NCBI RefSeq assembly: GCF_001316435.1
Contig: NZ_JXLL01000007.1
Coordinates: 1 to 64,000, forward strand
Origin: Caloranaerobacter sp. TR13
Lineage (GTDB): Bacteria > Bacillota > Clostridia > Tissierellales > Thermohalobacteraceae
Direction of reading: 5' to 3'
DNA length: 64,000 nucleotides
Positions 51,409-60,440 of the stretch are shown here, one piece after another. The stretch's first letter is position 1. Every line of letters starts with the position of its first letter. The position numbers were made by a program, and so were the translations under genes. The notes under the pieces are model-generated. The model ran no database searches. It worked only from the letters and a program-made list of their open reading frames with translations, and had not been told where the DNA came from.

Positions 51409-53063
51409 CTAAAACAACTGCCTCCAATGAACTCCCTTAATATAGAAGTATTTGGAATTATCGATTCATCATCTATATCTTTAAAATAACTTAAAAACTT
51501 TAATAGTCTTTTAGCTTCCGCATAATATGGTACATCTTTGCTGACCTTTTCCAATAAAGGTATTGCATACTTTTTTAGTACTGCTAATTCATATACTAAA
51601 GCTGAATTAAACATAACATCTGCCTCTTCTTGAAATGGAAATATATTTTTTTCTTCTCCTCTTCTAACAGAATCCCATAATTGTAAAGTTCTCTCTGCAT
51701 CATTACCTCTATATTTACTATCTCTTACAATTCTTCTTATAAGCCTTAAATCCGTAGTTGGTATTCTATTATGTGAATCAATATTAAGCTGAGTCAATGC
51801 ACTTACATAAATCTTAAACTTATTCTTTTTAGGTATAGCTAAAGTCAACTTATCATTAAGACCATGAATACCCTCTATTATTATTGGTTGATCCTTTTCT
51901 ATTTTTAAAATTCTACCTTTATATTCTCTTACTCCTTTAATAAAATTGTATGTTGGCAAATGTACTTCTTCACCAGCAATAAGTTTTAATAAATCTTCAT
52001 TAAATTTTTCAATATCTATCGCTTCAATCGATTCAAAATCATACTCTCCATTCTCATCTTTAGGAGTATTCTCTCTATTGACAAAATAATCGTCCAATGA
52101 AATAGAAATAGGCTTTTTCCCACTAGTCTGTAATTGAATTGATAATCTTTGCGCAAAAGTAGTTTTACCAGACGAAGATGGCCCAGCTATTAATATTATT
52201 CTTTTATCTTCATCTTCGGCTATCTTATCAGCTATATATGCAATTTTCTTCTCATGTAATGCTTCAGATATTAAAACTATATTCTCTATAGTGCCATTTA
52301 ATATTCTTTCATTCAAATTACTAACATATCCTATATCTAATATATCACCCCAAGTTTCTGCTTCTTTAAAAACTTTGGCTAATTTATTCTGCTGCTCAAA
52401 CTTAGGGATTTTAAAATTACTTTCTTTCCTTGGAAACATTAATATTAATCCAGGATGATAATATATTAAATCAAAACTGTTGATATATCCAGTTGAAGGT
52501 GCTAAATAACCATAAAAAGAGTCATAATAATCTTCTAAACTGTACAAATGCATTTTTTCTTTATTTAAGTTTTTTATTAAATTTATCTTATCAAACATTT
52601 TCTGCTTTGTGAAAATTTGTATCACTCTGTCAGTACTAATCAGTTCTCTTTTTATTTTTATATCTTTACTGATAATTTCTTGCATTCTAGTTTTTATCCT
52701 TTTTACTTCATCCAATGTCAGATTATTCTCTTTATGTATTTCACTGTATAACCCTTTGCTCAATGAATGTTCTATTGTTATATTTGCATCTTGAAACAAA
52801 TCCTTACAAGCTTTTATATAAATAAAAGAAAGAGTTCTTGAGTATATCCTCAATCCATCTTTATGAGTAATATCCAAAAGCTCAACACTACAATCACTAA
52901 TTAAAGGATATTCTAAGTGTCTAACTTCATTTTCAACTATAGCACCTAAATATTTTTTCTCATCATCTACTTTTATTAATTTTATTATATCAATAATCTT
53001 TATACCTTTATTAAAAGTAAATTCTCCTATACCTTTTAATTTAACTTTAATCTTTTCTGCCAT
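51399..53063 (-). CDS. TGS domain-uridine kinase fusion (nucleoside kinase)
   Basis: This 554-residue protein starts with a TGS-like domain (GIGEFTFNKGIKIIDIIKLI, residues about 10-60) and a middle region like threonyl-tRNA synthetase N2. It ends in a uridine kinase domain from about residue 280 (Walker A IAGPSSSGKTTFAQRLS near 294, DDYFVNRENTPKDENGEYDFESIEAID, and RIVRDSKYRGNDAERTLQLWDSV). It phosphorylates a nucleoside, probably uridine or cytidine, with the TGS part of unknown purpose. This architecture is common in Clostridia. Ribosome binding site GGGGGGAATGAA. Confidence 0.92.
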   Translation of the reverse strand: MAEKIKVKLKGIGEFTFNKGIKIIDIIKLIKVDDEKKYLGAIVENEVRHLEYPLISDCSVELLDITHKDGLRIYSRTLSFIYIKACKDLFQDANITIEHSLSKGLYSEIHKENNLTLDEVKRIKTRMQEIISKDIKIKRELISTDRVIQIFTKQKMFDKINLIKNLNKEKMHLYSLEDYYDSFYGYLAPSTGYINSFDLIYYHPGLILMFPRKESNFKIPKFEQQNKLAKVFKEAETWGDILDIGYVSNLNERILNGTIENIVLISEALHEKKIAYIADKIAEDEDKRIILIAGPSSSGKTTFAQRLSIQLQTSGKKPISISLDDYFVNRENTPKDENGEYDFESIEAIDIEKFNEDLLKLIAGEEVHLPTYNFIKGVREYKGRILKIEKDQPIIIEGIHGLNDKLTLAIPKKNKFKIYVSALTQLNIDSHNRIPTTDLRLIRRIVRDSKYRGNDAERTLQLWDSVRRGEEKNIFPFQEEADVMFNSALVYELAVLKKYAIPLLEKVSKDVPYYAEAKRLLKFLSYFKDIDDESIIPNTSILREFIGGSCFRKE

Positions 53064-53126
53064 TTCATTCCCCCCTTAACATTATATTTAATACCCCAAT
53101 AGTTAAATATATAACATCCTGCAAAA

Positions 53127-53154
53127 AAATAGTTCCTATAAAAAGGAACTATTT
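53127..53154 (-). terminator. Terminator overlapping the CBS gene stop
   Basis: AAATAGTTCC and GGAACTATTT form a 10-bp stem with an 8-base loop. The stop codon lies inside the right arm and TTTTGC follows on the minus strand. Confidence 0.88.
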
Positions 53155-53577
53155 CATTGGTCTACTTGGTTCTGAAATACTTGATAATGCATCTCCTGCT
53201 TCATTTACATATATATCTCTTACAGCAAGGTCTCCAATTGATAATATACCTACAAGTTTACCATTTTCAACAACAGGAAGTCGTCTGATTTGATTATCAG
53301 CCATAATTCTTGCTGCTTCATGAATATCTGTGTCTGGAGAAACAGATATTACATTTGTTGTCATAACACTAGATACAGGTGTAGAATTGTCTCTTCCAGA
53401 CGTTAATCCTCTAATAACAATATCTCTATCTGTTACTATCCCTATAGGTCTATTAGAGCTGTCACATACTGGAATAGAACCAACATTTAGACTTTTCATC
53501 TGGTCTGCTACTTCTTTTATTGTGCTGTTTTCTCTAGCAACTGAAACATTAGTAGTCATTACTTCTCTTACTTTCAA
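53149..53577 (-). CDS. CBS domain pair protein
   Basis: This 142-residue protein consists of two CBS domains. Each starts with a (V/I)M(T)T-N-V segment (MKVREVMTTNVSV and VSSVMTTNVISVSP) and ends with a GIVTDRDI/GILSIGDL motif. CBS pairs usually bind adenosine nucleotides or regulate partner proteins. No attached effector domain is seen, so it is a stand-alone sensor. The frame opens at GTG 53586, but the TTG at 53577 is at ideal distance from GGAGGGTG. Confidence 0.92.
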   Translation of the reverse strand: MKVREVMTTNVSVARENSTIKEVADQMKSLNVGSIPVCDSSNRPIGIVTDRDIVIRGLTSGRDNSTPVSSVMTTNVISVSPDTDIHEAARIMADNQIRRLPVVENGKLVGILSIGDLAVRDIYVNEAGDALSSISEPSRPMK

Positions 53578-53649
53578 ACTTTTCACCCTCCTTGTGATTA
53601 CTCACAATTAGGATATGCAAAAAATCATTTTTTAAACATATCAAAAATA

Positions 53650-54618
53650 TCAACTAAATAGTTGTTTAATAATTTTTTTATATAAATCATCTAAACTAGC
53701 AGTAAAACTTTTACCATTTAAATACGCTAGGTAATCATCTAATCCATTAAATTTTATCTTATATGAATGTAAAAACTGACTATCTAAATTATATTCTTCC
53801 TTGAAAAATCTATTTGTAGTAATATCTCCATATTTTATATCTCCAATAATAGGATGTCCTAAATAAGACAAATGAGCTCTAATTTGATGCGTTCTTCCAG
53901 TAATCAAATCAATCTCAAGTAGACTATATTTATCATTGTTTTTCAAGACTTTTATACCTGTTTCAATTTTTTTTGCCCCATTTACATAGTTTTGAAAAAT
54001 CTTTGCTTTATTTTTTTTTGTATCTTTTAACATATAACCCTTTATATTAAAATCTTTCTGTATTTTCCCTTTTACAATACATTTATAATATTTTTTTATT
54101 TTTTTCTCTCTTATAGCTTTGTTCATTAATTGTAGTGTTGTAAAATTTTTAGCTCCAATTATAATCCCACTTGTATTTCTATCTAGTCTATTACATATAG
54201 ATGGTATAAAAGTCTTTTCTTCATTAGGATTATATTCACCTTTACTGTATAAATAACTTATTAACGCATTTACAACGTCATTTTTACTATCTACTCTATC
54301 AGAATGCGATAACATTCCTTTAGGCTTATTTATTAAAATAATATTTTCATCCTCATATACTATATCTATATCTACTTTATTGTTTTGTATTTTAAATTCT
54401 TCTTTAAATTTATTTATCGTGTCTTCAGATAAGTATAAGCTTAATACATCTCCTTCTTTAATAACATCATTCGGATTTGCTTTTTTACCGTTTAGCTTTA
54501 TCCTTTTTTTTCTCAGCATCTTATATAAAAATCCTTTAGAGGCTTTAGGCATATATTTTTTTAAGAATCTATCTAATCTTTGATTGCTTTCGTTTTTGTT
54601 TATAATTACCTCTTTCAT
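53650..54618 (-). CDS. RluA family pseudouridine synthase
   Basis: This 322-residue enzyme has an S4-like N-terminal RNA-binding domain (NQRLDRFLKKYMPKASKGFLYKMLRKKRIKLNG) and a RluA catalytic domain with the motif NRLDRNTSGIIIGAK (catalytic Asp) and TGRTHQIRAHLSYLGHPIIGD. It makes pseudouridine in 23S rRNA or tRNA; the exact site is not evident. The ATG at 54618 lies behind AAAGGAGA; the ATG six codons upstream is not well placed. It is convergent with no partner. Confidence 0.94.
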   Translation of the reverse strand: MKEVIINKNESNQRLDRFLKKYMPKASKGFLYKMLRKKRIKLNGKKANPNDVIKEGDVLSLYLSEDTINKFKEEFKIQNNKVDIDIVYEDENIILINKPKGMLSHSDRVDSKNDVVNALISYLYSKGEYNPNEEKTFIPSICNRLDRNTSGIIIGAKNFTTLQLMNKAIREKKIKKYYKCIVKGKIQKDFNIKGYMLKDTKKNKAKIFQNYVNGAKKIETGIKVLKNNDKYSLLEIDLITGRTHQIRAHLSYLGHPIIGDIKYGDITTNRFFKEEYNLDSQFLHSYKIKFNGLDDYLAYLNGKSFTASLDDLYKKIIKQLFS

Positions 54619-54796
54619 AATCGTCTCCTTTCTCATTTGTAGAATAATAGGCTAAAATCATCTATATTTTTTTCTATTTAAACATTATTTTTTTCAATTG
54701 TCAACAAATTACAGATACATATCAGTTCTATTTATTGAAATTATACTACCTTATATGATATCATTTTGTTAGAAAACATTATTTGGGGTGACTAAA

Positions 54797-55360
54797 TTGA
54801 AAAATTTTATTGAAAAATTTAAAGACTTTTTGTACGATATCATAGATCACGTGATAATAATCGGAGTAATAGTTATAGTTATTGGAATTATAGGTTGGAG
54901 ATTAGATATTCTATTTGCAGATAACTTAGTAAAAGCTCCACTAATTAGCTCTGAAGATGCAAATAAAAATAATAGTAGTATTACATCTATTAACGAAAAT
55001 ACTTCTATAGATATATCTGAAAATAATATGTCTGAAAATCCAATAGATGATACTGAAATAAATGATTCTACTCAAAATGATAATGAAAATAACCAAATAG
55101 ATTTTAATGAATCTGAAAAGGATGCGAATTTAAACGACACACAAAATAATAAAATAGTTGTTATTAAGATACCAAAAGGTTCTTTAGGCCCTGCTATTGC
55201 TGAAATATTATTAAAAGAAGGTTTAATTAACAGTAAAACCGAATTTTTAAATAGGGCTAAAGAATTAAAACTAGATACAAAACTTAAAGCAGGTAGCTTT
55301 AAAATTGAAAGTAATAGTTCATTAGATAAAATAATAAAAATTATTGCAGGAGCAATTTAG
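54797..55360 (+). CDS. MltG-like membrane protein lacking the catalytic domain
   Basis: This is a roughly 187-residue protein with an N-terminal membrane segment (about 20-38), then an acidic, Asn/Asp/Ser-rich linker (residues 50-120). It ends in the LysM-like subdomain found at the start of MltG (YceG): VVIKIPKGSLGPAIAEILLKEGLI followed by LKAGSFKIESNSSLDKIIKIIAGAI. The catalytic glutamate-bearing domain of MltG is missing, and the gene ends naturally in a strong terminator. Such short forms occur in Clostridia and may bind peptidoglycan. The start is TTG at 54797 with GGGGTG upstream; a GTG at 54788 is the alternative. Confidence 0.75.
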   Translation: MKNFIEKFKDFLYDIIDHVIIIGVIVIVIGIIGWRLDILFADNLVKAPLISSEDANKNNSSITSINENTSIDISENNMSENPIDDTEINDSTQNDNENNQIDFNESEKDANLNDTQNNKIVVIKIPKGSLGPAIAEILLKEGLINSKTEFLNRAKELKLDTKLKAGSFKIESNSSLDKIIKIIAGAI

Positions 55361-55391
55361 AGCCTAAGTAATACCAATATTACTTAGGCTC
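55360..55391. terminator. Bidirectional terminator between MltG-like and DUF4397 genes
   Basis: A 14-bp perfect stem (GAGCCTAAGTAATA) with a 4-base loop separates convergent genes. T-rich sequence follows on the plus strand and A-rich on the minus. Confidence 0.92.
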
Positions 55392-55406
55392 CTTAATTTA
55401 AGTTAG

Positions 55407-56060
55407 CTAAAATCCAAGATATGAATTTCCATCCAGTGGTATTAATACTTGTAATGGTGGCTCTTGCTTTGATAACCCTACAAAATATATTGAATAGAAC
55501 TTACTTGGTCTTAGCGATGCATTTGGAACATATAAAATTCTTTTATTAGTTCCTGCTAAATAAATATCAAAGCTATAGGTTGCAGGAGCTAATAATATAT
55601 AATTTGTTATTTGCTTATAACCTATATTAGAAAATAAAACAGCACCATTAGACAGTCTAACATCTACTAGTGGTGTATCTGGTGATAGGTGAATAAATCT
55701 TAAGCATACTTTACCCATCGGTATAGGCAATCTCGGGTCTAAAATAGGATATAAAGATATATCTTCTAACTTTCCAATAACCGATACAGTAAAAATAGAG
55801 CCTGGTGGAATATTTATATCTGTATCAATTAAAACCTTAGTTCTATTACCTGCTGGAAAAACTTTAATATTATATCTACCATGATAAATAGGAAAATATT
55901 CTGTAAAATCTTTATAAGAAAGATTTGTAGATACATCTTTGTTATTCATTAAAATATCTATATTAAATGTGCCTGGAGAAGCATGTAAAAAACGTACGTA
56001 TGAATGCATCCTATTCATAGAATTGTAGAAAAAATTAGGATTATAACTCCATTCATACAT
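55407..56060 (-). CDS. DUF4397 protein
   Basis: This 217-residue protein belongs to the DUF4397 family, with two beta-sandwich copies. The unit VRFLHASPGTFNIDILMNN recurs as LRFIHLSPDTPLVDVRLSN near residue 120, followed by a second half each time. There is no signal peptide, so it may be a spore-coat or cytosolic protein; no experimental function of the family is established. The ribosome binding site is AGGGAGATG. Confidence 0.82.
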   Translation of the reverse strand: MYEWSYNPNFFYNSMNRMHSYVRFLHASPGTFNIDILMNNKDVSTNLSYKDFTEYFPIYHGRYNIKVFPAGNRTKVLIDTDINIPPGSIFTVSVIGKLEDISLYPILDPRLPIPMGKVCLRFIHLSPDTPLVDVRLSNGAVLFSNIGYKQITNYILLAPATYSFDIYLAGTNKRILYVPNASLRPSKFYSIYFVGLSKQEPPLQVLIPLDGNSYLGF

Positions 56061-56084
56061 CTAAAATCATCTCCCTAAAAAAGA

Positions 56085-56123
56085 ATTTACCTACTGCTAG
56101 TACAATATATGCAGTAGGTAAAT
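56085..56123 (-). terminator. Terminator after the hypothetical gene at 56132
   Basis: ATTTACCTACTGC and GCAGTAGGTAAAT form a 13-bp perfect stem with a 13-base loop just after the stop of the hypothetical gene. TTCTTTTTTAGGG follows on the minus strand. Confidence 0.88.
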
Positions 56124-56131
56124 TTTTGTAA

Positions 56132-56692
56132 CTAATATTTTTCATTAATATAACTATCAATTAATGATTTTCTTACACCTTCAAAAAATACACCTTCGTC
56201 CTTAAGAATTTTTAAAAGCCATGGACTTTTTGAATGTAAAATTGCATTTTCATAATCTTTTAAATCTATTTCATATAATTTATCCTTAAGAAATCTAGAT
56301 TGTACTTTAATAAAATATGCTTCTACATTTTGAAATTTTAAAAACCTAAGTAGTTTCAATGTAGCTCTGTCCTTTAAGTTATAATAGTAATTTGCTTCAT
56401 CAATACAGGCTCTATAATAATCAAAATGCCTATTTCTTTTTTTAATATCCATTGCCGTCATGTAATAATATTTTGCTAGCATATTATAGTACTGATAATT
56501 ATACATTCCTTTTTCAAAACTATCTATCCTAGTAAACGGTTTTACATTCATTTTTTGTATATACTCAAAGTTTAATTTTAAAAATTCTCTTTTAGTTATA
56601 TCACCATTAATATATTGAATAATAAGTGCATCTCTATGATTGAAAAACTTATCGAATAAACTTTCTCTTTTACAATATACCACAACTAACAC
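56132..56692 (-). CDS. Hypothetical protein with helical repeats
   Basis: This 186-residue protein is mostly helical and rich in Tyr, Lys and Asn. It starts with ESLFDKFFNHRDALIIQYINGDITKREFLKLNFEYIQKM and has a tyrosine-rich middle. It has no signal peptide or metal motif. I do not firmly recognise a family, although the opening resembles uncharacterised clostridial proteins. The start is uncertain: the GTG at 56692 or the better-spaced GTG at 56683 behind AGGGTG. It is monocistronic, behind the pssA-psd operon. Confidence 0.7.
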   Translation of the reverse strand: MLVVVYCKRESLFDKFFNHRDALIIQYINGDITKREFLKLNFEYIQKMNVKPFTRIDSFEKGMYNYQYYNMLAKYYYMTAMDIKKRNRHFDYYRACIDEANYYYNLKDRATLKLLRFLKFQNVEAYFIKVQSRFLKDKLYEIDLKDYENAILHSKSPWLLKILKDEGVFFEGVRKSLIDSYINEKY

Positions 56693-56769
56693 CCTATCTA
56701 ATAATTGCTGTTTGACTATGACTACATATTAATTATATCATAATTTAAAAACATCTTATCAGTAATAAT

Positions 56770-57285
56770 TTACCTCTTTTTTAATTTTATTTTACTACTT
56801 ACCATTGCATATGATAGTGTTAACATTATAAACATTAAAACATATACATTAAGCTTATACTTTATTGTATATAAAGAAGTTATAGCCAATATACCTCCCG
56901 ATAAAGTAATTGGTATCCCAATATATATGCCATCAAAATCTATAACATTATATCTAGCTAACCTGTAAGCTCCAGCAATAGCAAATAAAATTGTTATTAT
57001 TATACCTAAAACACCTATATCAATAAGCTGACTATGCCAAATTAATATTGATGGTGCAACTCCAAACGAAATTAAATCACACAGAGAATCTAATTCTTTA
57101 CCTATGCTTGAAGTTGCATTAAACATTCTAGCTATTTTACCATCATATCTATCTAATAAAGCAGCCAATAAAATAAGTAAAGAAGAAATATAATAGTTAT
57201 CTTGAATAATGTACAATATTGCTAGTATTCCTAATGATAGATTTAAAAAAGTAAATAGATTGGGGATATACCCTTTAATTTTCAT
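56770..57285 (-). CDS. pssA: CDP-diacylglycerol-serine O-phosphatidyltransferase
   Basis: This 171-residue membrane enzyme makes phosphatidylserine from CDP-diacylglycerol and serine. The CDP-alcohol phosphotransferase motif D(G)xxARxxx...GxxxDxxxD reads DRYDGKIARMFNATSSIGKELDSLCDLISFGVAP, with all key Asp and Gly positions. It has five to six hydrophobic segments. It overlaps psd by 11 bases, so the two are translationally coupled in phosphatidylethanolamine synthesis. The ATG follows GGAGTG. Confidence 0.94.
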   Translation of the reverse strand: MKIKGYIPNLFTFLNLSLGILAILYIIQDNYYISSLLILLAALLDRYDGKIARMFNATSSIGKELDSLCDLISFGVAPSILIWHSQLIDIGVLGIIITILFAIAGAYRLARYNVIDFDGIYIGIPITLSGGILAITSLYTIKYKLNVYVLMFIMLTLSYAMVSSKIKLKKR

Positions 57286-57919
57286 CTTTAATCACTCCAA
57301 TTACTGTTATTCCGCCTTTTACAACTTCGCCTTCCTTAACTTTTAATTCTACTTTATCTTTTGGAATTACAACTTCGGTACATGAGCCAAACTTAATTAA
57401 TCCATAAAGCTGACCTTGCTCTAAAACATCTCCTGTTCTAACCCAGCTAACTATTCGTCTTGCAATAAAACCAGTAATCTGATGTACTAAAACTTTAATA
57501 TTCCCATTATTTAACCCTATAGTGTTTCTCTCATTAATTTCAGAAGCATGGCTTTTAAAAGCTGGTAAAAACTTCCCTGGCCTGTAGTTTATATATTCAA
57601 CTTTACCTGATATTGGAGTTCTGTTTACATGCACATTAAATAAGGATAAAAAAATACTTACTTTAACGGCTTTACATTTAAGATATTCATCTTCATTAAT
57701 TTCAGTTATGCTTAAAATTTTACCATCTGCTGGTGATAAAATAATTTTGTCATCTCTTTTTATTTTTCTAGGCGGATTTCTAAAAAAGAAGGTTACAAAT
57801 ATTAAAAGTATAAATGGTATAATTGCTGCATATATACTTATAAATCCAGTTATAATAGTAATAGCTAATAAAGATAAAATATAAGGAAAGCCATCAGGTG
57901 AAATAATAAAATTCCTCAT
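57275..57919 (-). CDS. psd: Phosphatidylserine decarboxylase (short type)
   Basis: This 214-residue proenzyme makes phosphatidylethanolamine from phosphatidylserine. The N-terminal half has two hydrophobic segments (residues 12-45). The FNVHVNRTPISGKVEYINYRPGKFL block has the conserved histidine, and the proteolysis/pyruvoyl motif near residue 180 reads IKFGSCTEVVIP (GS in place of LGST-type), where Ser becomes the pyruvoyl group. It belongs to the short (PSD-A-like) class. It is the first gene of the pair, with GAAAGGGG as its ribosome binding site. Confidence 0.92.
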   Translation of the reverse strand: MRNFIISPDGFPYILSLLAITIITGFISIYAAIIPFILLIFVTFFFRNPPRKIKRDDKIILSPADGKILSITEINEDEYLKCKAVKVSIFLSLFNVHVNRTPISGKVEYINYRPGKFLPAFKSHASEINERNTIGLNNGNIKVLVHQITGFIARRIVSWVRTGDVLEQGQLYGLIKFGSCTEVVIPKDKVELKVKEGEVVKGGITVIGVIKDEN

Positions 57920-58154
57920 TTTAGACCCCTTTCTTTTGCTAAATTCATATAATGATTTTCTTTAGTAATTTGGCTAACAACCATTTTGTCAACAACTGTA
58001 TAAACATATATTTATTTATTATATATCAAAACATAGAGTATAATCAAATTATAAATTATTTATAATAAAGCAATAAACAAAAATATCAATAACTAACTCT
58101 ATTGCTTTTAATAGTTTACTATAAATGTATGCACCTTTATATATGCAAATCACA

Positions 58155-58877
58155 TCAAGAATTATTTAGTAAAAATATTTCTTCTTCTGTTAATTCTCTA
58201 TATTCCCCAGGTAATAAAGTCTCATCCAAATTCAATCTACCCATAGAAACTCTTTTTAAGTAGACAACTTTTTTATTCACCGCTTTAAACATTTTCTTAA
58301 CTTGATGAAATTTACCTTCTCTAATAGTAAGATAAACTTTTGATATATTATCTGTATCAATAATTTCAAGCTGAGCTGGGATAGTTTTATATTCACCATC
58401 TATCACTACACCTTCAGTAAAAATTTTTTTATCATCTTCAGTAACATATCCTTCTACTTCTACATAATATTTTTTCTCAACATGTTTTTTGGGAGACAAT
58501 AAATTATGTGCTAATTTACCATCATTAGAAATAATTAATAATCCTTCTGTATCTTTATCTAGCCTTCCTACTGGAAAAGGATCAAATACTCTATACCTTT
58601 CATCTATTAAGTCAATTACAGTTCTTGATATTGGATCATCTGTAGAAGAGACTACTCCTTTAGGTTTATTCATCATCAAGTAAATAAATTCTCTATACTC
58701 AACAATCGTATCATCTATTTCAATTACAGCTTTATATGGGTTTAATTTATATGAACTATCCTTTACTATTTCGCCATTTACTTTTACTGATCCATTTTTT
58801 ATCACTTTCTTTATGTCTCTTCTACTGCCATAACCTAAATTAGAAAGTATTTTATCTAATCTAATCTTTTTATCCAT
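58155..58877 (-). CDS. RsuA/RluB family pseudouridine synthase
   Basis: This 240-residue protein has an N-terminal S4 domain (IRLDKILSNLGYGSRRDIKKVIKNGSVKVNGEIVKD) and the RsuA/RluB catalytic core, with YLMMNKPKGVVSSTDDP, VGRLDKDTEGLLIISNDG (catalytic Asp) and LTIREGKFHQVKKMFKAV. It modifies 16S or 23S rRNA; the target base is not evident. It follows the RsmF-like gene by 15 bases, so both rRNA modification genes are co-transcribed. AGGAGGGAG ribosome binding site. Confidence 0.95.
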   Translation of the reverse strand: MDKKIRLDKILSNLGYGSRRDIKKVIKNGSVKVNGEIVKDSSYKLNPYKAVIEIDDTIVEYREFIYLMMNKPKGVVSSTDDPISRTVIDLIDERYRVFDPFPVGRLDKDTEGLLIISNDGKLAHNLLSPKKHVEKKYYVEVEGYVTEDDKKIFTEGVVIDGEYKTIPAQLEIIDTDNISKVYLTIREGKFHQVKKMFKAVNKKVVYLKRVSMGRLNLDETLLPGEYRELTEEEIFLLNNS

Positions 58878-58892
58878 AACTCCCTCCTGTCA

Positions 58893-60251
58893 TTATTTCA
58901 TTCTCCATTCAGGTCGATAATAGTTTTTAAGGAAACTATCAGTCTGTTTACCCCATCCTGCAGGAAATCCATCAATACATACTAATTTCCATCCCTTTTT
59001 GTCACTTAACATCAATGTTTCACCTTTAAGATATTTAATTGCCTCTATGCTTTCACTAGAAAAATCTATTACATTCCTAAAGTCTTCTTTTTTAAAAGCT
59101 AAAGCTAATGACTGACTAGGTTCAAATCTATTTTTTTTGATTTTCCCTAAATATAAACCTAAATTAGCAACCTTAATACCAGTTAAATCAGGTGTTTCAC
59201 AAGGTATACTATATAAATTTTCTCCTATACTATGAAGACTCTCTTTTAATGATATTTTCATATTCAAATCCTCAAAATCTAAATAAACACCGCAATTTAA
59301 ACTTTTTTTACTAAATTTCTTAAGTTCTTCAATTTGACCGTCTTTTTTTCTAAGTAAAGCTATGAAATGACCTTCTCCTTTGATTTTATGTGGCCATGCT
59401 CTTAAAGTCCCTTTAATTTCTATTCTGCCATCTACCCATTCAGGTCTTCCTCTATCTAACACATTAATATTTTTTATATCAACAACCTCGAACTCAGGAA
59501 ACTCTCTTAGAAACCATTCTATTGTACCTTCATTCTCTTCTGGAGAAAAAGTGCAAGTTGAATAAGCTAACATACCACCTGGCTTTAACATTCTAGGAAT
59601 ATACTTTAATATATCTTTCTGTATTCTTAAGCACTGCTTTACTGAAAATTTACTCCAACTCTTAACTGATTTTGGGTCTTTCCTAAACATACCTTCCCCT
59701 GAACAAGGGGCATCAACTAAAATCTTATCAAAAAAGTACTTAAACTTTTCGGCTAATCTTTCTGGAGTTTCATTTGTCACTATAGAATTTCTAATCCCAA
59801 ACATTTCAATATTTTTAGTTAACGCTTTAACTCTTTTAGGACTTATATCATTAGCAACAAGCAATCCCTTACCATTTAATTTTGCACCAATCTGAGTTGC
59901 TTTCCCACCAGGAGCAGCACTTATATCAAGTACTCTATCCCCTGGCTTTGGATCTAAAACTTCAACCGGTATCATTGCGCTTGGTTCTTGAATATAATAC
60001 AAACCACAATGATAATAAGGATGTTTACCTGGTCTTACTCTATCAAAATCATCTATGTAAAAACCTTCCCTGCACCAAGGTATCTCCCTTAAATCAAAAG
60101 GTGATATTTTCTTAAAATCTTCTACACTTAATTTTAATGTATTTACTCTTATACCCTTGTATGATTCTTTACTATAGCTTTTAATAAAATCATTGTATTC
60201 ATTTCCTAATAATCCCTGCATCTTTATCAAAAATTCTTCTGGTAAATTCAT
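58893..60251 (-). CDS. RsmB/NOP family rRNA (cytosine-C5)-methyltransferase
   Basis: This 452-residue protein has an N-terminal RNA-binding part, then a SAM-dependent methyltransferase domain (VLDISAAPGGKATQIGAKLNGKG near residue 110, DAPCSGEGMFRKDP near 185, MLAYSTCTFSPEENEGTIEW with the catalytic Cys near 235). A C-terminal PUA-like region completes the RsmF type. It methylates 16S rRNA cytosines. The operon continues with the RsuA-like gene. The ribosome binding site is AAAGTAGGTGG. Confidence 0.94.
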   Translation of the reverse strand: MNLPEEFLIKMQGLLGNEYNDFIKSYSKESYKGIRVNTLKLSVEDFKKISPFDLREIPWCREGFYIDDFDRVRPGKHPYYHCGLYYIQEPSAMIPVEVLDPKPGDRVLDISAAPGGKATQIGAKLNGKGLLVANDISPKRVKALTKNIEMFGIRNSIVTNETPERLAEKFKYFFDKILVDAPCSGEGMFRKDPKSVKSWSKFSVKQCLRIQKDILKYIPRMLKPGGMLAYSTCTFSPEENEGTIEWFLREFPEFEVVDIKNINVLDRGRPEWVDGRIEIKGTLRAWPHKIKGEGHFIALLRKKDGQIEELKKFSKKSLNCGVYLDFEDLNMKISLKESLHSIGENLYSIPCETPDLTGIKVANLGLYLGKIKKNRFEPSQSLALAFKKEDFRNVIDFSSESIEAIKYLKGETLMLSDKKGWKLVCIDGFPAGWGKQTDSFLKNYYRPEWRMK

Positions 60252-60421
60252 AAAACCACCTACTTTAACTTTTTCCTTTATATTTTATAATTAACTTAAC
60301 CCTTTTTCAAATAAATTATTTTTGAAATATGTGGTTACTATTAAATTTTCTGATTGGTAGAATAAAATGTGTGGTAACAAAATCTTTAATTTAATAAGTT
60401 ACACTGATTAGAACAAAATAA

Positions 60422-60437
60422 GGCGGCTTATGCCGCC
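60422..60437 (-). terminator. Terminator after trmB
   Basis: GGCGGC and GCCGCC form a compact GC-rich stem with a 4-base loop directly after the trmB stop, followed by TTATTTTGTT on the minus strand. Confidence 0.9.
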
Positions 60438-60440
60438 ACA

